DNA of 64,000 bases, from assembly GCA_026075535.2 (NCBI GenBank), contig AP026543.1:6944001-7008000 (forward strand), given 5' to 3'. Of this stretch, positions 58,526 to 64,000 are shown piece after piece. The stretch's first letter is position 1. Each line of letters starts with the position of its first letter. A program made the translations under genes and the position numbers. The notes beneath the pieces are model-generated. The model made no database searches and was not told the origin of the DNA. It was given only the letters and a program-made list of their open reading frames with translations. This DNA is from Tricholoma matsutake. Lineage: Eukaryota > Basidiomycota > Agaricomycetes > Agaricales > Tricholomataceae.

Positions 58526-60240
58526 AATGGAAGAAAATCCTAGAGGGATTGCATAACATTGTTGCTTCCAATCAATCACCCACTGATCATGATCGAGTGA
58601 TGTCATCTCCTGATCATGATTGACTCAAGACACTTTGGGAATAATTTGACAACCTTGCACTTGGGGGCGAGGCGCATCCATTATATGCCCTGATCTCGGA
58701 GATGTTGGAGATAGATCCAGAATCACTTCAATTCAAAGACGACCCACATACTTGGGATGAAGCACAGAACTCGACCAACGTCAAACATTGGGAGGAGGGC
58801 TATCGTGATGAACTCAAGTCATTGCAAGATATGAATGTATATATATAAACTCATCCCATGCGACTCAGTACCATCTGGGCACCGCATATGTAAAGGTTGA
58901 CCAGTATTTCACATCAAGTGGGATGAGAATGGAACTCCAGTTCATTGGAAGGTACACCTTGTCTTTAAAGGTTTCAAACAGATATTTGGCAAGGATTACA
59001 TGAAGACCACCTCACCTACCATGCACATGGAATCTTGGTGAATTCTCTTACATATTGCTGCCTCACTCGGTTGGGATGCGCAACAAATTGATGTCAAGAC
59101 CACTTTCTTCTATGGACTTTTACCAGCCGATGAAATTCAGTATATGGAACAACCAGCAGGTTTTGAGGAATTAGGAAAGGAGGATTGGGTGTGGGAATTA
59201 CAATGAGGACTTTACAGTATGAAGCAGAGCAGATGCATCTGGAACCAAACACTAAACATGCAGATGATAACCTGGGGTTTGACCAGGCTTTCGTGCAAAT
59301 CCTGTGTCTATTATTGAAAGACTGATTCTGGCACCATTATAGCAACTGTACATGTTGACGACTACTTATCAATTGCCAGTCAGAAAGAGGAGAATGAGCA
59401 TTCCAAGAATCAGATGCGGGAGGTTTGGACAATTTTGGAGCTTGGGACAGCATGTTTTGTAGTAGGCATTGCCATTTCCTGGGATCAGGAGCGCAGGATG
59501 GTTGCAGTATCGCAGGCAGCGCTGATTGACAAAATTGTTTCTCAATTTGGTCAGACTGATGCCAACCCTTTATCTGCACTGATGGAACCAGGTCAGAAGT
59601 TGCGTCGCGTTGAGCACAACACTTTCTCTCCACAGGAGCAGACAAAACTAACCATGCTACCCTATCGCTCATTGGTTGGCTGTTTATTATACCTTGCGAT
59701 CTCGACTCGCCCTGACATCTCATTCGTGGTTCAACAACTTTCCCAATTCCTTGACTCATACTCTTTTGAGCATTGGCACACCGCATCATGTCTCGTACAA
59801 TACCTTAAAGGGACACGCAATCTCAAACTTCACTTGGGAGGGGATAATCCGATCTCATTACTGGCATACACTGACTCTGACTGGGCAAGTTGCCTGGACA
59901 CTAGATGAAGTGTTGGTGGATATGTGTGCTTGCTTGGGTCTGGAGTGCGTGTAATGTATTTGGGTTCATACTCTACTCACTGCAATTGGTTATGCACCCC
60001 ATGCACCGACCCTGATGCTCTGTGACAACACAGTGTCTATCAGTTTATCTGAGGACCCTCTTCTTCACTCAAGAGTGAAGCACGTTGACATAAAATTTCA
60101 CTTCTTATGTGAAAGAGTTCAATCACAGGAACTTGCCATATCCTATGTCAATACGCGCAATAATATTGCCGATCTCTTCACCAAGGCTCTCAATTCACAA
60201 GACTTTGCAGCTTTCTGGGTCTGGCCTAATTTTCATTATT
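58526..60240 (+). pseudogene. Copia element C2 relic, RT and RNase H part
   Basis: This continues the linker at 41818-42146. It reads ..ALISEMLEIDPESLQFKDDP.. then broken RT pieces (GKDYMKTTSPTMHMES, SLGWDAQQIDVKTTFFYGLL, ATVHVDDYLSIASQ near 59345), MLPYRSLVGCLLYLAISTRP, and RNase H pieces (AYTDSDWASCLDTR, LCDNTVSISLSEDPLLHSRV, HVDIKFHFLCERV, NNIADLFTKAL). Several TGA, TAA and TAG stops and frame changes make it older than G2 inside it. The usual YVDD box reads HVDD. Confidence 0.8.
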
Positions 60241-60280
60241 CCCTTGATTCCATGCGAGGAGGAGTATTCATGGTGAGGAG

Positions 60281-60642
60281 TGTTGAGATCTACTGCACCG
60301 TGAATACACGTTTCGACACTGTTTGATGCGGTGTGTTATTTATAGCACACTTTGTGATGCATATGTTCCCCTTATCAATTATCCCTTTATCACATCCCTT
60401 TCTTCTATATACCATTGTCATGCTCGCAGTATATATATCAGACATAGTAGACACATACACCTCAGTCCGTTATACACAGACTGAGGTGAGTAGATATTAT
60501 TTCATTGATCGCTTACGGTTACTCACTATACCGCTTGTAGATTGATTACTCGTGTATTCTAGGTATAGTAGTAACTCTAATAATAGTCCGTTATACACAG
60601 ACTGAGATTGATTACTCGTGTATTCTAGGTTGGATCTCTACA
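60281..60642 (+). repeat. 3' LTR of copia relic C2
   Basis: The purine-rich GGTGAGGAG precedes TGTTGAGATCTACTG, and the segment ends TTGGATCTCTACA, giving TG...CA termini and 362 bp. Inside, AGTCCGTTATACACAGACTG and GATTGATTACTCGTGTATTC each occur twice. No 5' copy is in the window, so the right border is by analogy. Confidence 0.55.
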
Positions 60643-60940
60643 GATGAGACCTTGCAGGTAGGATGACTAAAAATCAGAACCATGATTTTGTTCGGATAAA
60701 GTCAAGGGAAAACCACAATTCATTCGGATGATGAACAGGGCTAATATTATCGGTCAGATGTTGGCGTCAGATATTAATAATTTATCTTGAGGACAAACTG
60801 GCACAAATAATCTGAGTCTCCTACTGGCCAAAATGCCTTCATTATTTCCTCATCTTGGTCCGCAGCTACCTTCATTCAAAACTTTGCTTGTAAAGGGAAA
60901 CTATCATGCTTCTGCCCCCATTCACCTATCTTTGTCGCAC
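60643..60940. other. Upstream region of the gene at 60941
   Basis: About 300 bp with no TE signature and no recognised motif. It is likely the promoter of the next gene. Confidence 0.35.
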
Positions 60941-61702
60941 ATGGCCAGCTCAAACGATTCCGAGGCAATCATTGTAACGCCTTCTCGTCAAAAATTTACC
61001 ATCGCTTTACAGGAGTATAATGATGGCTGGCTGGCCGCGAACTCAGGCCTTGGAGCCATCACATGTCTATCTTCTCGCGTTAAACTCTTGTTGGTACCAT
61101 TCAGCAGTGCTCAATGCGACATATCCTAAAGTTCACCTCAGCTACCCGCCGACGCCTGCACATCTGTGTCTTCTCTTGTCTATGTTTCAGATATCAACAG
61201 AGTCTGGTGACGAAAATGGCAGTTGGCACTCCAAGACCACGCTGCCCATCCTGCCATCACTGTTTGTCTTGCATGAACCCTCACTCTATTTTCTTTCCAG
61301 GGATGATCTCCAACCCAATGCGTGCGTCTTGTCGTTTGTCCTATCGAACTGGCCGTAGAAACAAATTTCTCAAAAGATCACACTGGACGGTCTCTTCCTA
61401 TATGGCGTTGATCGCCCACTCGCTGACTTCGCTGACTTTTCTTTCTCGATCAAGTCCAACTGACTCAGGGTATGAACGCTTTGACGACAGCATGGAAAAC
61501 TGAAAGATACTGATCTTATCCCCCCCTAGTGTCGCGTTCGCACTCTTTGATTCTCAGCTGGATCAACTTACGCTTCCCGTCTCGAAACCGTTGACTGTTT
61601 ATCACCATTTTGACCATGACACAGACCAACCAAGACCTAGAATGGAATCCGTCACTCCCTTTGTGGAAGTATATTTTGAGTGGACTGCAGTCTTCAACCA
61701 AG
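60941..61702 (+). CDS. Probable host gene of unknown function, exon model incomplete
   Basis: A likely start at 60941 reads MASSNDSEAIIVTPSRQKF then TIALQEYNDGWLAANSGLG. Protein-like segments follow in different frames: GDENGSWHSKTTLPILPS (near 61210), ITLDGLFLYGVDRPLADFAD (near 61385) and, after a CCTAG acceptor, VAFALFDSQLDQLTLPVSKP through VTPFVEVYFEWTAVFNQ (61532-61702), which ends at a GTAACC donor-like site. I could not join these in one consistent frame, so introns or sequence changes are missing from the model. I do not recognise the family. Confidence 0.4.
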
Positions 61703-62102
61703 GTAACCTTCTTGTTTTACTTGTACCAGTCGGTTCACTTTTCGGGGTTTAGAAGAAGACGAGTCCACGGATGACTCAAAGTCACGAACGAGTCATAAAA
61801 TGAAATTACATCGAGTTGACCGTCATGCGATGGGGTAGAATCATGCGATGGGGTAGAATCATGCTAGTGGGAGGTGATCGGAACAGGACATCGTACGATT
61901 TTTTGTTGGGAGGCATAATCTGTCTTTGCGATCCTGTACAATACATCTTGCAGTTTTGGGCCACATTGGTTTCGAGACTGCTACTCCACATAAGACATCC
62001 GCTAGAAGTTACGTCCTTTAGACGGAAATAAGTATTTGATAGCCTGAACGGGTGCAGAGCCACCATGGTATTATGTAGAATAGCACCAGTCACATCGCCC
62101 TC
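61703..62102. other. Region between the unknown gene and MDM10
   Basis: Contains a 16-bp tandem duplication (GCGATGGGGTAGAATCAT near 61827-61861). It may include final exons of the unknown gene and the MDM10 promoter. Nothing else seen. Confidence 0.35.
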
Positions 62103-63637
62103 ATGCATCCATTCGCCACCTATGTTCTTCGCAGCTACTACAAGGCAACGGGATGGAATGAGGACAATCTATACGCGAATCTAACTCGCTCATCAAGTGG
62201 TTAGTGTTTCGAAAGGCGCTAATGCATATTAGATCTTTGATGTTTCTGTCAAGCCATTCTTGATTTCACCGTTCCCCAAGGACTGCACCTCACAATATCA
62301 AAATCTCCCAATGCATTATTCAGGACCACCTATTCTATGACGGCCATGCCGTCACTGAACGGCTCTGTTGGTTACATCTTCACCTCGTGCGACCTGAATG
62401 TGAAGACGTCAGGCGATGTTCGGTTCAAAGACATGATTGAACGATTCAGGGTGTACGATCAGCCTCGGAGACCTGAAGGGAAAGGAGAGGAATGGCTGGC
62501 CGGTGAGAGAGTCGATAGGCGTGGTACGCTAGTTCTGACATGCCGAAGTACCTTCCAAGCTGAAAAATCTGCCTGCCAGACTACCTTCTTTATGGTCGTT
62601 TCTACCTCCCAACCGGCCGGTTGGATGCCTTATACTCAACCAGGATATCTCCGACATTACAAGCCCTGGTAGCCGCAATATCCGATCCATATTCCAATGT
62701 TCCTGGAGAAATTAGAGGTCGCCGTGGGAATGTCAGCAACATCATGGTGAACTTGCAACATGATGTTGGAAAGTGGAGCACGGAGTACACATGGAGTGCC
62801 GAAGATAGTATGTGGGGCGTCAGAGTCCTCCACAATTTTGGCAAACTGGGGGCATATGCTGACTCGTCGGAGGACAATGAAAAGGCTTCACCGACTTTAG
62901 AATCGCCCGTAGGGGTAAAACGCGTGGACGAAGAAGACGCTGTGGAAGGTGGTCTCAAGGGCCGTGTGTCTGTTGGGGCTGAAGTCTACTTAAGCGCAAA
63001 AGAACGAAGTGCCGGCGGTCAGTTTCCGTATTCGAAATTTAACCTTGACTTGATAGTCCCTTTTAGTATCGACTGGTATTCGATTCACGACTTTCCCGGA
63101 CGCTACTCCTCCGTCGTTTCAAATACCAAATTCATCATCTTCGTTGTCGGGCGTCTCCAAATGTCCACCCTCGCAACCTCCAACGACTATTACGGCTCTA
63201 TTCAATCCAATGCTAGGACATATGTCAGGCGCATACTCCGCTCGTGTATCACGCGACCTCTCTCTTTCGTCGCGTTTTGATTTTAACGTATATAGCTATG
63301 AAAGCGAATGGACAATGGGCGCAGAGTGGTGGTTGCGACGTTCTCCCTTGGCCAATTCTGAGACGACGGACACCCTCGCGTCCGAGCCACGCCTGGATAT
63401 GCGTTCAAGGGATGACGTGCAAGGTGTTGTCAAGGCTCGTGCCTCCACAAACAATGTACGTGTATCAAACCTCAGTTGACATCGATGGAATAACGCTCCT
63501 TACAGGATGTTGCTTTAATGTGGGAAGGGCGGTTGCGAAACATGCTTGTCAGCTTAGGTGTCGTTTCTGACTTTTCTAGTCGATTAAGACCTATCAAAGC
63601 AATCGGCCTAGAATTCTCGTACTTTAGTTCGGGCTGA
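62103..63637 (+). CDS. mdm10: Mdm10, mitochondrial outer-membrane beta-barrel (ERMES/SAM subunit)
   Basis: Five exons (62103-62199, 62254-62523, 62580-63017, 63067-63455, 63506-63637) join in phase to 1326 nt, or 441 aa. The start is [20 protein letters not shown], as usual in Mdm10. Then come [124 protein letters not shown] and the closing strand [13 protein letters not shown]. Mdm10 is a porin-type barrel that anchors the ER-mitochondria encounter structure and also joins the SAM complex for beta-barrel assembly. The C-terminal aromatic-rich strand fits the beta-signal. It looks intact. Confidence 0.95.
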
Positions 63638-63864
63638 GCAAGTGCTACATATTTATTATGCCCCAGTGGAGACTTCAGCCTATCTGACAAAATAATAAAA
63701 TAGCCAAGATTCAATTTACATTACATCCGATTAGTAGATACGAGTGTTTCAGCAGAAAAGTATCAGTATGAGGGAAGTAGACAATCAGAAGAGGGTATGT
63801 AAGTGATCAAAAGAAACAAAATAGATAAGATAAATTTTCCTGTCTGGTCGTTTGGAATTAATAC
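63638..63864. terminator. Shared 3' region of convergent genes MDM10 and the last gene
   Basis: About 230 bp between two convergent stop codons, AT-rich, with AATAATAAAATAG near 63690 that could serve polyadenylation on the plus strand. No gene seen. Confidence 0.4.
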
Positions 63865-64000
63865 TCAATCATGACTAGCAATAACCGTGGCGGCTCTAGG
63901 AGGCGAAAGAGCGTTGCTGCCAATAGTCCTAGCAAGTCGAGAGAGTGCGTCGCCCGTCAAGACGGGTCGTTGGCCGTGGTGATTTCGATGGTTGTTCAAC
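63865..64000 (-). CDS. C-terminal end of an unknown gene (partial, runs off the window)
   Basis: The minus-strand frame enters at the window edge and reads LNNHRNHHGQRPVLTGDALS then RLARTIGSNALSPPRAATVI to a TGA at 63865-63867. The 44 residues are smooth and protein-like. The family is not recognised. It converges on MDM10. Confidence 0.5.
   Translation of the reverse strand, partial: LNNHRNHHGQRPVLTGDALSRLARTIGSNALSPPRAATVIASHD

Noticed and set aside
1..64000. CRISPR array or prokaryotic operon structure
   Set aside because: Spliceosomal introns, LTR elements and mitochondrial protein genes show a nuclear fungal genome; no spaced identical short repeats with unique spacers were found.

Overview
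The window reads as nuclear DNA of a mushroom-forming basidiomycete (Agaricomycetes). The host genes are split by many short GT-AG introns of about 45-75 nt. They include families typical of that group: GH125, GH128, DUF6699-like, DUF6593-like, an intron-rich secreted M28 aminopeptidase and Mdm10. More than half of the window is retrotransposon DNA of kinds common in Agaricomycetes.

Layout. (1) 1-5.7 kb, host block: a GH125 mannosidase with 19 exons, a C2-domain/polyproline protein resembling Fic1/Inn1, and a convergent 119-aa two-helix membrane protein resembling the N-terminal half of Rcf2. (2) 5.77-23.08 kb, a four-element nest. Two ~650-bp palindromic CACTA-like MITEs lie one inside the other. 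A Ty3/gypsy element sits in the inner MITE and a Ty1/copia element in the right arm of the outer one. Each of the four insertions keeps a matching target-site duplication (TGT, GAT, CTGTA, TTGAG). (3) 23.1-34.8 kb, host block: a DUF6699-like gene with one stop codon, a poorly coding stretch, then M28 aminopeptidase (-) divergent from mitochondrial uL11 (+), a DUF6593-like gene (+), an AhpD/CMD-like gene (-) and a GH128 glucanase (-). (4) 34.8-60.6 kb, second nest: a LINE relic; a gag-protease relic split by a 3.2-kb LTR element without pol; and a copia relic split by a 16.4-kb gypsy element, which is itself split by an opposite-strand gypsy element. (5) 60.6-64 kb, host block: an unidentified gene, MDM10, and the end of a convergent gene.

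The most striking signal runs through the retroelements. Nearly all in-frame stops in three gypsy elements, and the single stop in the copia element, are TGA. Where the protein family is recognisable they fall at expected Arg positions, so the likely change is CGA to TGA. The same CpG transitions explain many differences between paired LTRs, a mismatched target-site duplication and possibly a lost RT aspartate. This points to decay of methylated CpG rather than CpA-type RIP.

Two gypsy elements carry an additional gene that is not env. One is a sense-strand ORF3 with a Cys/His motif, a coiled coil and basic stretches. The other is an antisense, intron-containing gene with a Cys cluster and a C-terminal coiled coil. 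These are the best candidates here for poorly described biology.
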